Below, piece by piece: positions 48,391 to 56,650 of a stretch of DNA of 64,000 nucleotides. A program made the translations under genes and the position numbers. The stretch is from Anaerorhabdus sp036636695. Lineage in GTDB: Bacteria > Bacillota_I > Bacilli_A > Erysipelotrichales > Erysipelotrichaceae. Where the stretch lies: the NCBI RefSeq assembly GCF_036636695.1, contig NZ_JAVWNW010000002.1. One strand, 5' to 3'. The notes beneath the pieces were generated by a model. It saw only the letters and a list, made by a program, of their open reading frames with translations, ran no database searches and was not told where the DNA came from. Numbering within the stretch: position 1 is the first letter of the stretch; each line of letters starts with the position of its first letter.

Positions 48391-49737
48391 ATGAAAAAAT
48401 TAGTAGCACTTCTTTGTACAGGTCTAATGCTAGTTTCTCTAGTTGGATGTTCAAAACCTGCTGATAACGGTGGAGATGGAACAGCAACAGCGACAACTGA
48501 CCCAAATGCACCTGTATTAAAAATTGCAGGTCTTGATGGTGGGTATGGAACTGCTGGTTGGGAAGCTGTAGCAAAAGCATTCGAAGCAAAAGAAGGAGTT
48601 AAAGTAGAACTTCAACTTGAAAAGAATATTGCTGAAACATTACGTCCAGTAATAACTTCTGGTAAGAATGTACCCGATATTATCTATTTATCTGTAGGAG
48701 CTGAAGGGAAACTTACAGATGCAATGGTTGCAGAAAAACAAATCTTAGATATTTCTGATGTATTAACAATGACTATTCCTGGAGAAACAGGAACAGTTAA
48801 AGATAAAATTTTACCTGGTTTCACTGATGCATTAACATCTAGTCCTTATGGAGATGGTAAATTATACTTAGCACCTATGTTCTATTCACCTTGTGGTTTA
48901 TTCTACAATGCTGGATTATTCGAAGAAAAAGGTTGGACAGTTCCAACTACTTGGGATGAAATGTGGGCTTTAGGTGATGTAGCAAAAGCAGAAGGTATCG
49001 CATTATTCACATATCCTACAACTGGTTATTTCGATGCATTCTTCTCTGCATTAATTAATGCAACAGCAGGTCCTGAAGTTTATACACGTTTAATGAATTA
49101 CGATGTTGAAGCTTGGCAACTTCCTGAAGTTAAACAAGCATTTGAAATCGTTGGAAAACTTGCTAGCTATACAGAAGAAAACACTGTAGCTAATGCTAAT
49201 AAAGATGGTTTCACAAAGAACCAACAATTAATTCTTGATAACAAAGCATTATTTATTCCTAATGGAACTTGGTTACCAGGTGAAATGGCAGATGCTCCTC
49301 GTGCTGATGGATTCAAATGGGGCTTCACTGCATTACCAGCTGTTACAGCAGGTGGAGATGGTTATTCAACTACATTTGCAGAACAAATGTATATTCCAAC
49401 AGCTGCAGCAAACCCAGATTTAGCTAAGAAATTCATTGCATTTGCTTATTCTGATGAAGCAACTAAATTATTTATTGAAAACGGTGGTGCTGTAATGCCT
49501 ACAGTAAATGCATCTAGTATGCTTGCAGGAACAGACAATGAATTATACTATTCAGTTTATGACAATGGAGCTAAAGCTAATGCTGTAGGATTCGCTGCTC
49601 ATGATGCTGTTGAAGGTGTTGATTTAACATCTGCAGAAGGTATCATTTATGGAACAGTTAATTCAGTAGTGACTGGCGATAAATCTGTTGAAGATTGGTA
49701 TAATGCCGTAGTTGAAGCAGTTAAAAAATTTAACTAA
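48391..49737 (+). CDS. Sugar ABC transporter substrate-binding lipoprotein (family 1)
   Basis: A 448-residue lipoprotein with lipobox LVGC, a short Asp/Thr linker and a family-1 solute-binding fold of the oligosaccharide type (about 45-448). Recurrent features are VPDIIYLSVGAEG and FYSPCGLFYNAGLFEEKGW. With two MalF/MalG-type permeases and the GH112 gene downstream, the likely ligand is lacto-N-biose or galacto-N-biose, the disaccharides of milk oligosaccharides and mucin. AGGAGG precedes the ATG. A strong hairpin follows the stop. Confidence 0.9.
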   Translation: MKKLVALLCTGLMLVSLVGCSKPADNGGDGTATATTDPNAPVLKIAGLDGGYGTAGWEAVAKAFEAKEGVKVELQLEKNIAETLRPVITSGKNVPDIIYLSVGAEGKLTDAMVAEKQILDISDVLTMTIPGETGTVKDKILPGFTDALTSSPYGDGKLYLAPMFYSPCGLFYNAGLFEEKGWTVPTTWDEMWALGDVAKAEGIALFTYPTTGYFDAFFSALINATAGPEVYTRLMNYDVEAWQLPEVKQAFEIVGKLASYTEENTVANANKDGFTKNQQLILDNKALFIPNGTWLPGEMADAPRADGFKWGFTALPAVTAGGDGYSTTFAEQMYIPTAAANPDLAKKFIAFAYSDEATKLFIENGGAVMPTVNASSMLAGTDNELYYSVYDNGAKANAVGFAAHDAVEGVDLTSAEGIIYGTVNSVVTGDKSVEDWYNAVVEAVKKFN

Positions 49738-49755
49738 TACATATTATATTAAGTT

Positions 49756-49784
49756 GTAATAGCGGTGTTTAACGCCGCTATTAC
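49756..49784 (+). repeat. Intercistronic hairpin after the binding-protein gene
   Basis: A 10-bp GC-containing stem GTAATAGCGG / CCGCTATTAC with a 9-base loop and only a weak T-rich tail. As in the ribose-type operon, it follows the binding-protein gene and probably raises its relative expression. Confidence 0.7.
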
Positions 49785-49805
49785 TTTCTAAGAAAGGGGA
49801 AACTT

Positions 49806-50699
49806 ATGCGTAAAACAAGACAAAAATCTAAGTTTATCGCTTTATGCATGATGCCATCTATCATATTATTTACATTATTTATGATAGTGCCAACAATTAA
49901 TGTATTTACAATGTCTCTTTATAAATGGGGCGGATTATCAGCGAATAAAACATTTGTGGGATTTAAAAATTTCATGGTTTTAATTCAAGATATGAATTTT
50001 ATAAGAGCCTTGCAAAATACATTATTCTTAATTGCGATTGTAACAATCGTAACATTGGTAATTGCAATCGGATTTGCAGCAATATTAGTTCGTGAAAAGA
50101 TTAAAGGACAAAATTTCTTTCGAATTGTTTTCTATATTCCCAATATTTTGTCAGTTGTTGTCATATCAGCAATTTTCAGTGCTATCTATGATCCAAGTAC
50201 AGGCTTATTAAATAGCTTAATTAGTATTTTTAAACCTGAAACATGGACAACAATCAAATTTTTAGGAAGTCAAAAAATTGTATTGTATTCAATTGCAGGA
50301 GCGATGATTTGGCAAGCAGTTGGTTACTACATGGTTATGTACATGGCGAGCATGAGTTCAATTTCTGTCCATTTATATGAAGCAGCAGATTTAGAAGGAG
50401 CTGGAAAATTTACACAGTTCTTTAATATTACCCTTCCACTAGTATGGTCTAATATTAGAACAACACTTACGTTTTTCATTATTAGTACAATTAATTTGAG
50501 TTTCTTGTTTACCAAGGTAATGACTAGTGGTGGACCAGATGGTGCAAGTGAAACCGTATTAGGATATTTATATAAACAAGCTTATGACAATGTAAGCTAT
50601 GGATATGGTATGGCGATCGGTGCAACAGTTTTCGTAATTTCATTTATTTTGAGTGCAATTATTAATAAAGCAACAGAAAGAAAAGTAATTGAGTACTAG
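49806..50699 (+). CDS. Sugar ABC transporter permease 1 (MalF type)
   Basis: A 297-residue protein with six membrane helices and the EAA loop YEAADLEGAGKFTQFFNITLPLVWS, split here as EAADLEGAGKFTQFF and NITLPLVW. It forms half of the membrane channel for a disaccharide. No ATPase is encoded in the operon, so a shared ATPase of the MsmK type elsewhere in the genome is expected. AAAGGGG precedes the ATG. Confidence 0.93.
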   Translation: MRKTRQKSKFIALCMMPSIILFTLFMIVPTINVFTMSLYKWGGLSANKTFVGFKNFMVLIQDMNFIRALQNTLFLIAIVTIVTLVIAIGFAAILVREKIKGQNFFRIVFYIPNILSVVVISAIFSAIYDPSTGLLNSLISIFKPETWTTIKFLGSQKIVLYSIAGAMIWQAVGYYMVMYMASMSSISVHLYEAADLEGAGKFTQFFNITLPLVWSNIRTTLTFFIISTINLSFLFTKVMTSGGPDGASETVLGYLYKQAYDNVSYGYGMAIGATVFVISFILSAIINKATERKVIEY

Positions 50700-50710
50700 G
50701 GGTAAGAGAA

Positions 50711-51580
50711 ATGAAGAAAAAAAATATAAAACTATATAAAATATTTATCTATATCGCATTAATTGCAGTTGCAATTTCAATCATTGTTCCAGTTGGCTGG
50801 GTATTCATGGCTTCACTTAAACAGAATGCTGAATTTTATACTAGCCCATGGAATTTACCAAATGGCTTTTATATACAAAACTTTATTAATGCTTTTCAAA
50901 AAGCAAAGATGGGTGAATATTTCTTGAATTCGATTATTGTAACAGGGTTAGCATTAGTGATTCTATTAGCCGTTTCATTACCTGCGGCCTATGTACTTGC
51001 GCGTTTCGAATTTAAATTCAAGAAATTAATTAATACATTATATATGGCTGGATTATTTATCAATGTAAACTATATCGTTGTTCCAATATTCTTAATGTTA
51101 CTTGATTGGGATGATGTTGTATATGAGTTCTTTAAGACTTCATTTTTCTTAGATAACATATTTGTACTTGCTGTAATTTATGCAGCAACTGCTATTCCAT
51201 TTACAGTGTATTTACTTGTAAGTTATTTTAAGACATTACCAAAGACGTATGAAGAAGCAGCACACATTGATGGATGTTCATATTTCCAAACAATGATTAA
51301 AATTATGATTCCTATGGCAAGACCAAGTATTGTAACAGTTATCTTATTTAATTTCTTAGCTTTCTGGAATGAATATATTATTGCATTAACGTTACTACCA
51401 GGTGTAAATAAAACTTTACCTGTTGGACTTGTAAGTTTATCACAAGCAGCTCGGGGTAAAGCGGAGTATGGAATGTTGTATGCAGGATTGGTAATTGTTA
51501 TGTTACCAACATTAATTCTATACATGATGGTACAAAAGAAACTAACACAAGGTATGACTGTTGGTGGAATTAAGGACTAG
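50711..51580 (+). CDS. Sugar ABC transporter permease 2 (MalG type)
   Basis: A 289-residue protein with six membrane helices and the EAA loop YEEAAHIDGCSYFQTMIKIMIPMARP, split as EEAAHIDGCSYFQ and KIMIPMARP. It pairs with the previous gene to form the disaccharide channel. A GGGGTAAGAG region precedes the ATG. It is followed at 9 bp by a small membrane protein gene and then GH112. Confidence 0.93.
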   Translation: MKKKNIKLYKIFIYIALIAVAISIIVPVGWVFMASLKQNAEFYTSPWNLPNGFYIQNFINAFQKAKMGEYFLNSIIVTGLALVILLAVSLPAAYVLARFEFKFKKLINTLYMAGLFINVNYIVVPIFLMLLDWDDVVYEFFKTSFFLDNIFVLAVIYAATAIPFTVYLLVSYFKTLPKTYEEAAHIDGCSYFQTMIKIMIPMARPSIVTVILFNFLAFWNEYIIALTLLPGVNKTLPVGLVSLSQAARGKAEYGMLYAGLVIVMLPTLILYMMVQKKLTQGMTVGGIKD

Positions 51581-51589
51581 GAGGAAATT

Positions 51590-51763
51590 ATGGGAAGATT
51601 TACAAGAGAAAAACTAATAGGTATGTTGGTCATCTTTATAATTTCTATAATTATGGTTTTTGTAGGACAACGATATACAGGTTATATAGGATTAGCAACA
51701 GAAACAGTAGGGGTCATTGGTTTGATTTTTCTACTTTATTATTACAATAAACAATACAAATGA
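51590..51763 (+). CDS. Small two-helix protein of the GH112 operon
   Basis: A 57-residue protein, too short for usual ORF thresholds, starting MGRFTREKLIGMLVIFIIS and ending in a second hydrophobic stretch (about 38-52) with an aromatic, basic tail. GGAGG precedes the ATG, and it sits tightly between permease 2 (9 bp) and GH112 (10 bp). It resembles a small family (DUF6903-like by memory) that accompanies galacto-N-biose/lacto-N-biose transport genes; the role is unknown. Confidence 0.7.
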   Translation: MGRFTREKLIGMLVIFIISIIMVFVGQRYTGYIGLATETVGVIGLIFLLYYYNKQYK

Positions 51764-51773
51764 AGGAGTATTT

Positions 51774-53927
51774 ATGATAAGAGGCGGACGTTTAACAATT
51801 CCTACTGATTTAGATATGATTGAAGAAACATTAGCACTAAAAGAAGAATTAGATGCTGATGCAATTCGTGACTGTGATGGAACATTGATGCCGAATGAAT
51901 TGTTAGAGTGTGGTGCGAAAGTATACGCAACATATTATACGACAAGAAAAGATAACGAGTGGGCAAAGAATAATCCAGAAGAGGTCCAACAAGAATACTT
52001 GATAACAGATAGATATACTGCAAAAGCAGATACTTTAGAAATAAAATTAATGCATGGTTTTCATACTCAACAATTAAAAGTAAATGAACTTGATGACCCT
52101 AAAGAATGGTGGGAAGTCATTGACCGTACGACTGGCGAAATTGTTCCAACAACTGATTGGGAATATGATACTCATACGGGTTGTGTAACTTTACAATCTA
52201 AAAAATATCATGAGTATACAGTTAGTTTTCTAGCTTTCTTAATTTGGGATCCCGTTCATATGTATAATTTTATTACAAATGATTGGAAAGACGCTCCACA
52301 TCAATGTACCTTTGATGTACGTCAACCTAAGACACAACAATATGTTAAAGAAAAACTTCGTAAGTTTTGTGAAGAGAATCCGCATATTGATGTTATCCGT
52401 TTTACGACTTTCTTTCATCAATTTACATTGACATTTGATGATCAAAAACGTGAAAAATATGTAGAATGGTTTGGTTATAGTGCAAGTGTAAGTCCCTATA
52501 TTTTAAGACAATTTGAAAAATGGGCTGGATATAAGTTTAGACCTGAATTTATAGTGGATCAAGGTTACCACAATTCTATCTTTAGAATTCCAAGTAAAGA
52601 ATTCAAAGATTTCATTGAGTTTCAACAAATTGAAGTATCTAAGCTTGCAAAAGAGTTGGTAGACATTGTTCATAGCTATGGTAAAGAAGCAATGATGTTT
52701 TTAGGTGACCATTGGATTGGGACAGAACCTTTTGGTAAATACTTTGCGAATATTGGACTAGATTCAGTGGTAGGTTCAGTAGGTAATGGTGTTACCATGC
52801 GTATGATTTCTGATATAAAAGGTGTTAAGTATACGGAAGGAAGATTTTTACCTTACTTCTTTCCAGATGTGTTCACAGAAGGTGGCGATCCAATCAAAGA
52901 AGCAAATGAAAATTGGCTTCAAGCTCGCCGCGCGATGTTGAGAAGTCCGCTAGATCGTATTGGATATGGTGGATATTTAAAACTAGCAACAGAATGGCCA
53001 AATTTTATTGATACAATTAAAAATGTTATAAGCGAATTCCGACAAATTCATGAATATACCGATGGTACAAAATCATATACGGCACCATTTAAAGTAGCAA
53101 TATTAAACTCTTGGGGAAATATTCGTCGTTGGATGAGTAACCAAGTTCATCATGCTATTTGGTATAGAGAAATCTATAGCTATGTAGGTGTGATTGAATG
53201 TTTAAGCGGTATGCCAATTGATGTAGAATTTATCAATTTTGATGATATACGCCATGGAATTGATCCAAGTATTAAAGTAATAATTAATGCTGGAACAACA
53301 GGAACATCGTGGACTGGTGGAGAAAACTGGATTGATGAAGAAATTGTTACAAAGATTCGTGAATTTGTGGATCTTGGCGGTGGATTCATTGGCGTAGGAG
53401 AACCAACAGCTTACCAATATCAAGGAAGATATTTTCAATTGAGTGATGTGATGGGTGTAGATAAAGAAGTTGGATTTACATTAAGTCATGATAAATATAA
53501 TTCATTGAATACAAATCATTTTATTCTTGAAGATATTGAAGAAGCAATTGATTTTGGTGAAGGTATGTCAAGTGTATATGCACAAGGAGATCATTATCAA
53601 GTATTGGCGATGGATCAAAAATATTGTCAACTTGTAACAAATCAATATGGCAAAGGAAGAAGTGTTTATTTTGCAGGACTTCCTTATTCACCACAAAATT
53701 GTCGTTTGTTGTTAAGAGCAATTTATTTTGCGGCAAGTGAAGAAGAAGCAATGAAGAAATATTTTGTAACAAATATGAATACCGAAATAGCAGCATTTGA
53801 AAAAGTAAATAAAGTTGTTATTATTAATAATTCAGTAAATGATGTAAATACTGATTTATATGTTGAAGGTAAACTATATAATTCATATAATTTAAAAGCA
53901 ATGGAAATGAAATGGATTGATCTTTAA
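51774..53927 (+). CDS. lnpA: GH112 beta-1,3-galactosyl-N-acetylhexosamine phosphorylase
   Basis: A 717-residue enzyme, the usual length for GH112. It starts GRLTIPTDLDM, and D312 in FLGDHWIGTEP matches the general acid of the bifidobacterial enzyme. It phosphorolyses lacto-N-biose or galacto-N-biose to galactose 1-phosphate plus N-acetylglucosamine or N-acetylgalactosamine, saving an ATP. Substrate preference cannot be read here. Kinase (nahK), galT and galE genes typical of bifidobacterial clusters are missing; a sugar nucleotidyltransferase gene lies nearby on the other strand. AAGGAG precedes the ATG. Confidence 0.93.
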   Translation: MIRGGRLTIPTDLDMIEETLALKEELDADAIRDCDGTLMPNELLECGAKVYATYYTTRKDNEWAKNNPEEVQQEYLITDRYTAKADTLEIKLMHGFHTQQLKVNELDDPKEWWEVIDRTTGEIVPTTDWEYDTHTGCVTLQSKKYHEYTVSFLAFLIWDPVHMYNFITNDWKDAPHQCTFDVRQPKTQQYVKEKLRKFCEENPHIDVIRFTTFFHQFTLTFDDQKREKYVEWFGYSASVSPYILRQFEKWAGYKFRPEFIVDQGYHNSIFRIPSKEFKDFIEFQQIEVSKLAKELVDIVHSYGKEAMMFLGDHWIGTEPFGKYFANIGLDSVVGSVGNGVTMRMISDIKGVKYTEGRFLPYFFPDVFTEGGDPIKEANENWLQARRAMLRSPLDRIGYGGYLKLATEWPNFIDTIKNVISEFRQIHEYTDGTKSYTAPFKVAILNSWGNIRRWMSNQVHHAIWYREIYSYVGVIECLSGMPIDVEFINFDDIRHGIDPSIKVIINAGTTGTSWTGGENWIDEEIVTKIREFVDLGGGFIGVGEPTAYQYQGRYFQLSDVMGVDKEVGFTLSHDKYNSLNTNHFILEDIEEAIDFGEGMSSVYAQGDHYQVLAMDQKYCQLVTNQYGKGRSVYFAGLPYSPQNCRLLLRAIYFAASEEEAMKKYFVTNMNTEIAAFEKVNKVVIINNSVNDVNTDLYVEGKLYNSYNLKAMEMKWIDL

Positions 53928-53951
53928 GCCGCTAGAAATAGCGGCTTTTTG
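53927..53951 (+). terminator. Terminator of the GH112 operon
   Basis: An 8-bp GC-rich stem AGCCGCTA / TAGCGGCT with a GAAA loop, followed by TTTTTG. Confidence 0.92.
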
Positions 53952-54012
53952 TATGGGGAATAAGTAGTGAATATTTATACGTGAAAATGATAAACATGGC
54001 AAAGAATGGTGT

Positions 54013-54044
54013 TAAACAAAAAATAAGAAGTCATCTGACTTCTT
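54013..54044 (-). terminator. Terminator of the TM2 gene
   Basis: Read on the minus strand: AAGAAGTC-AGAT-GACTTCTT followed by ATTTTTTG. It overlaps the stop codon. Confidence 0.8.
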
Positions 54045-54285
54045 ACCATTTATTGACGATATATGGATTTGGTTTAGGTATTAAACTAATAAAATCAATG
54101 ACGATGCCAATACCAACTAAACCTAGAGAAAACAAATAAATAAACCCAAGTAAATATTTTCCTTCGTAAAATTTATGTGCTCCGGTATATCCAAAAAATA
54201 GACATAGAACAAGGGTTACATATTTATTTTTATAAACAGGTTCTTCAACTGTAGTTGGCTTTGATTCACGATTAAGTTCAGACAT
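54043..54285 (-). CDS. TM2-domain membrane protein
   Basis: An 80-residue protein: a polar N-terminus and two membrane helices joined by a short loop, with the TM2 signature LCLFFGYTGAHKFYEGKYLLGFIYL, split as FFGYTGAHKFYEGK and LLGFIYLF. The two charged residues near the second helix (VIDFISL) fit the family. Its function is unknown in bacteria. GAGGTAA precedes the ATG. It is transcribed alone. Confidence 0.85.
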   Translation of the reverse strand: MSELNRESKPTTVEEPVYKNKYVTLVLCLFFGYTGAHKFYEGKYLLGFIYLFSLGLVGIGIVIDFISLIPKPNPYIVNKW

Positions 54286-54361
54286 AATGTTACCTCGAAA
54301 GTATATCTTTCATTACTACTTTTACTATAGCACTTTATTTAAAAATGTGGTGAAACATAAT

Positions 54362-54387
54362 AAAAACCTATGTATTGCTACATAGGC
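54362..54387 (-). terminator. Terminator of the nucleotidyltransferase gene
   Basis: Read on the minus strand: CCTATGTA-GCAA-TACATAGG followed by TTTTTATT. Confidence 0.88.
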
Positions 54388-54393
54388 TTAAGA

Positions 54394-55299
54394 TTATTTC
54401 CACAAATCAAATGGATATAGACCTTTATCTTTGCATTCTTGAAGTTTTTGAACAACCCCAGGTTTATCTTCTTTATAAGTAACACCAAACCAATGATCAG
54501 CACTACTCATAACTTTTACTTTACATTTTCCTTCTTTTACAAGTTGTCCAACTGCAGTAGGGAGCACGTGTTCACATTTCATTGGATTTTCTTCAATTCC
54601 TTTTCTAATAAAGTCATCGAAGATTTCTTGGCAGTCTTTCAAGATTTTAGGTGTAAATCCCCAGAAATTCATTGAAACAACAGCATCTTCAGATAAAGGT
54701 TTCCACTCACCATTTTCTTCAAAAATAGGTTTTCCTTGATCATTACGAGCAATTTTTTGAATTTCTACAATCTTAGTAAGATATCCGTCTTCTTTTTCAC
54801 AAACACCGCGAGTTACTGTACCATTATCGGTCAATGTGTTGTTGCAAAGATATCCAACCATTCCGTAATTATCATCGCTTACTTCATTTGATAAGAAATC
54901 ATAAATTACCTTGAAAGCATCTTTTCCATAATAATCATCAGCATTGCAAATTGCAAAAGGTGCATCTAAATTTTTACAAGCGAGTAGGGCGTGAGTTGTA
55001 CCCCAAGGTTTTTCTCTTCCTTCAGGTACTGTAATACCAGATGGAACATCATTGATGTCTTGATAAGCAAATTCAACTTCCATATGTTTTGAAACTTTGT
55101 CAGTTAAACATTGTTTGAATGCTTCTTCATGTTCTTTGCGAATAATGAGCACTACTTTTTCAAATCCTGCTTCATGAGCATCATAAATTGAGAAATCAAT
55201 AATTGATTCGCCATTATTTCCAACGGTATCAATTTGTTTAAGACCTCCATAGCGGCTACCCATTCCAGCAGCCAAGATAACTAATACTGGTTTTTTCAT
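54394..55299 (-). CDS. Sugar-1-phosphate nucleotidyltransferase-like protein
   Basis: A 301-residue protein with the NTP_transferase fold. The nucleotide-binding motif is LAAGMGSRYGGLKQ at the N-terminus, and ICNADDYYGKDAF around residue 120 holds the metal-binding aspartates. It should join a sugar 1-phosphate with UTP or another NTP. Similar proteins occur near GH112 and N-acetylhexosamine kinase genes, so a role in activating galactose 1-phosphate or N-acetylhexosamine 1-phosphate is possible but inferred. The start at 55299 follows AAAGGAGAG; the longer frame to 55428 overlaps maf and is rejected. Confidence 0.85.
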   Translation of the reverse strand: MKKPVLVILAAGMGSRYGGLKQIDTVGNNGESIIDFSIYDAHEAGFEKVVLIIRKEHEEAFKQCLTDKVSKHMEVEFAYQDINDVPSGITVPEGREKPWGTTHALLACKNLDAPFAICNADDYYGKDAFKVIYDFLSNEVSDDNYGMVGYLCNNTLTDNGTVTRGVCEKEDGYLTKIVEIQKIARNDQGKPIFEENGEWKPLSEDAVVSMNFWGFTPKILKDCQEIFDDFIRKGIEENPMKCEHVLPTAVGQLVKEGKCKVKVMSSADHWFGVTYKEDKPGVVQKLQECKDKGLYPFDLWK

Positions 55300-55364
55300 A
55301 CTCTCTCCTTTAAATATTCTTGAAAATATTATACCATGCTTATAAGGGATTAGAGGTATGAAAT

Positions 55365-55931
55365 ATGAAAAAAGTAGAGTTAATCTTAGCAAGTTCATCA
55401 CCAAGAAGAAAAGAATTGATGGAAACAATCGGAATACCTTTTAAAATAGAAGTTTCAGATATCGATGAGTCGATGAATATGGAAAATAATCTAGTTGAAG
55501 AAATTAAAGAACTAGCTTATCGAAAAGCAAAAGTTATTGCAGATCAACATCCTGATGCAGTGATTTTGGGTGCCGATACAATTGTTGTTTATAAGGATGA
55601 AGTATTAGGAAAGCCGATTGACGAACAAGATGCATTTCGTATGTTAAAAAAGCTATCAAATCAAACTCATGAAGTACTTACTGGAGTATGTATACTTAAT
55701 CAAGGTGTGAAGAATACTTATTGTTCAATTAGTGAAGTAACTTTTGCGGAGTTAACAGATGATGAAATATGGAAATATATCAAAACAAAGGATCCTATGG
55801 ATAAAGCAGGTGCCTATGGAATCCAAGGATTTGGGGGATGTTTCGTAAAAGAAATTAAAGGTGATTATTATACAATCATGGGATTGCCGCTATCACTTGT
55901 TTATCATGAGCTAATGAAGATTATTTCTTGA
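55365..55931 (+). CDS. maf: Maf-type nucleotide pyrophosphatase
   Basis: A 188-residue protein with LILASSSPRRKELM at the N-terminus, ILGADTIVVYKDEVLGKP in the middle and DKAGAYGIQGFGG near residue 150, all family marks. It hydrolyses non-canonical or canonical nucleoside triphosphates to monophosphates and is linked to septum control in Bacillus. AGAGGT precedes the ATG. Its stop codon overlaps the -35 box of the tRNA-Thr promoter. Confidence 0.93.
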   Translation: MKKVELILASSSPRRKELMETIGIPFKIEVSDIDESMNMENNLVEEIKELAYRKAKVIADQHPDAVILGADTIVVYKDEVLGKPIDEQDAFRMLKKLSNQTHEVLTGVCILNQGVKNTYCSISEVTFAELTDDEIWKYIKTKDPMDKAGAYGIQGFGGCFVKEIKGDYYTIMGLPLSLVYHELMKIIS

Positions 55932-55956
55932 TATTTTTCCATGTATTCGGTATTAT
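55928..55956 (+). promoter_or_regulatory. Promoter of tRNA-Thr
   Basis: TTGATA at 55928 and TATTAT at 55951 with a 17-bp spacer, ending 8 bp before the tRNA gene. Confidence 0.75.
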
Positions 55957-55964
55957 AAAGAGGC

Positions 55965-56038
55965 GCCGCCTTGGTATAGTGGTAACACACATCCATGGTA
56001 AGGATGAGCGGGCAGTTCAATTCTGCCAGGCGGCACCA
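55965..56038 (+). tRNA. tRNA-Thr (anticodon GGT)
   Basis: Acceptor GCCGCCT pairs with AGGCGGC. The anticodon stem CATCC / GGATG encloses ATGGTAA, giving anticodon GGT, and the T-arm is GGCAGTTCAATTCTGCC. CCA is encoded. Length is 74 bases. A relic of a tyrosine integrase starts 39 bp downstream, so this gene is probably a phage or island attachment site. Confidence 0.93.
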
Positions 56039-56049
56039 TTTTCTAATTC

Positions 56050-56072
56050 GTGGCTTAAATAGCCACTTTTTT
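56050..56072 (+). terminator. Terminator of tRNA-Thr
   Basis: Stem GTGGCT-TAAAT-AGCCAC followed by six T. Confidence 0.88.
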
Positions 56073-56077
56073 AATGC

Positions 56078-56251
56078 TTATTTTATTTTACTGACCATTT
56101 TTGAAATATTACTTAAATTATTTATGATATTCATCATGCCATCATTACTATCTTTCATTAAATGTGTGTATGTTACTAATGTTATTTTCACACAACTATG
56201 TCCTAGCTTTTTAGACACTGCAACGATATTAGTTCCGTTATTGATTAGTTT
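56078..56251 (-). pseudogene. C-terminal relic of a tyrosine recombinase (integrase)
   Basis: Read on the minus strand the frame gives about 57 residues without a start: INNGTNIVAVSKKLGH, then VKITLVTYTHLMKDSN and a short tail to the stop. LGH followed about 15 residues later by TYTHLM is the C-terminal active-site signature of phage-type integrases, with the nucleophilic tyrosine in TYTH. The catalytic arginine and the rest of the protein are missing; a stop codon lies just upstream. The relic reads towards tRNA-Thr and ends 39 bp from it, which is typical for an element inserted at a tRNA 3' end and later deleted. Confidence 0.8.
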
Positions 56252-56261
56252 TTATAATTAA

Positions 56262-56640
56262 ATATAGGATACTTTTAATGCAAAATTCGAATAAAATAAA
56301 ATCGATGAACAGCAAAATAAAATGAGTACAAAAATATCATAAATATTCATAATCTCTACTTTTATAGTGGGAGAAATCATATATAATTCATATATTTTTC
56401 AAAAAAAAGTAATTATAACCAAAATATAACCATTGAAATTCTATAATGAAATATAGAATGGCTATCTTATTGAACTGAATTAAGAAGGGCGAGACTTAGA
56501 ATTTTGAGAGATTGTATGATTTTTGTAGAAAAAAGGAATATAGGTTAGTGAGAGCAGTTGTAATAAAGAATGGATATAAATTCAAAATTTGCTTGGAGAA
56601 TTAAAATTAGTATAGATGGTAAGAGAATCAAAACAGGGAG
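56262..56640. other. AT-rich spacer between integrase relic and surface protein gene
   Basis: About 380 bases without a convincing gene. An inverted repeat TTCTATA-N6-TATAGAA lies at 56439-56458. The short open frame at 56570-56650 leads into the surface protein gene and codes for a basic segment (WRIKISIDGKRIKTGRRY) that resembles an integrase N-terminal DNA-binding piece. No copy of the tRNA 3' end was seen. Confidence 0.45.
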
Positions 56641-56650
56641 GCGGTATAAT

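Noticed and set aside
54300..55428. Longer nucleotidyltransferase frame up to 55428
   Set aside because: The extension overlaps maf and lies before the ribosome site at about 55305. The nucleotide-binding motif starts right after the ATG at 55299.
55995..56261. An 88-codon open frame on the plus strand overlapping tRNA-Thr
   Set aside because: It begins inside the tRNA and is the antisense of the integrase relic, whose minus-strand reading has clear family motifs. No ribosome site.
56570..56650. Upstream extension of the surface protein
   Set aside because: It would place 27 residues before the signal peptide and read through the ribosome site AGGGAGG at 56636. The ATG at 56651 is preferred.
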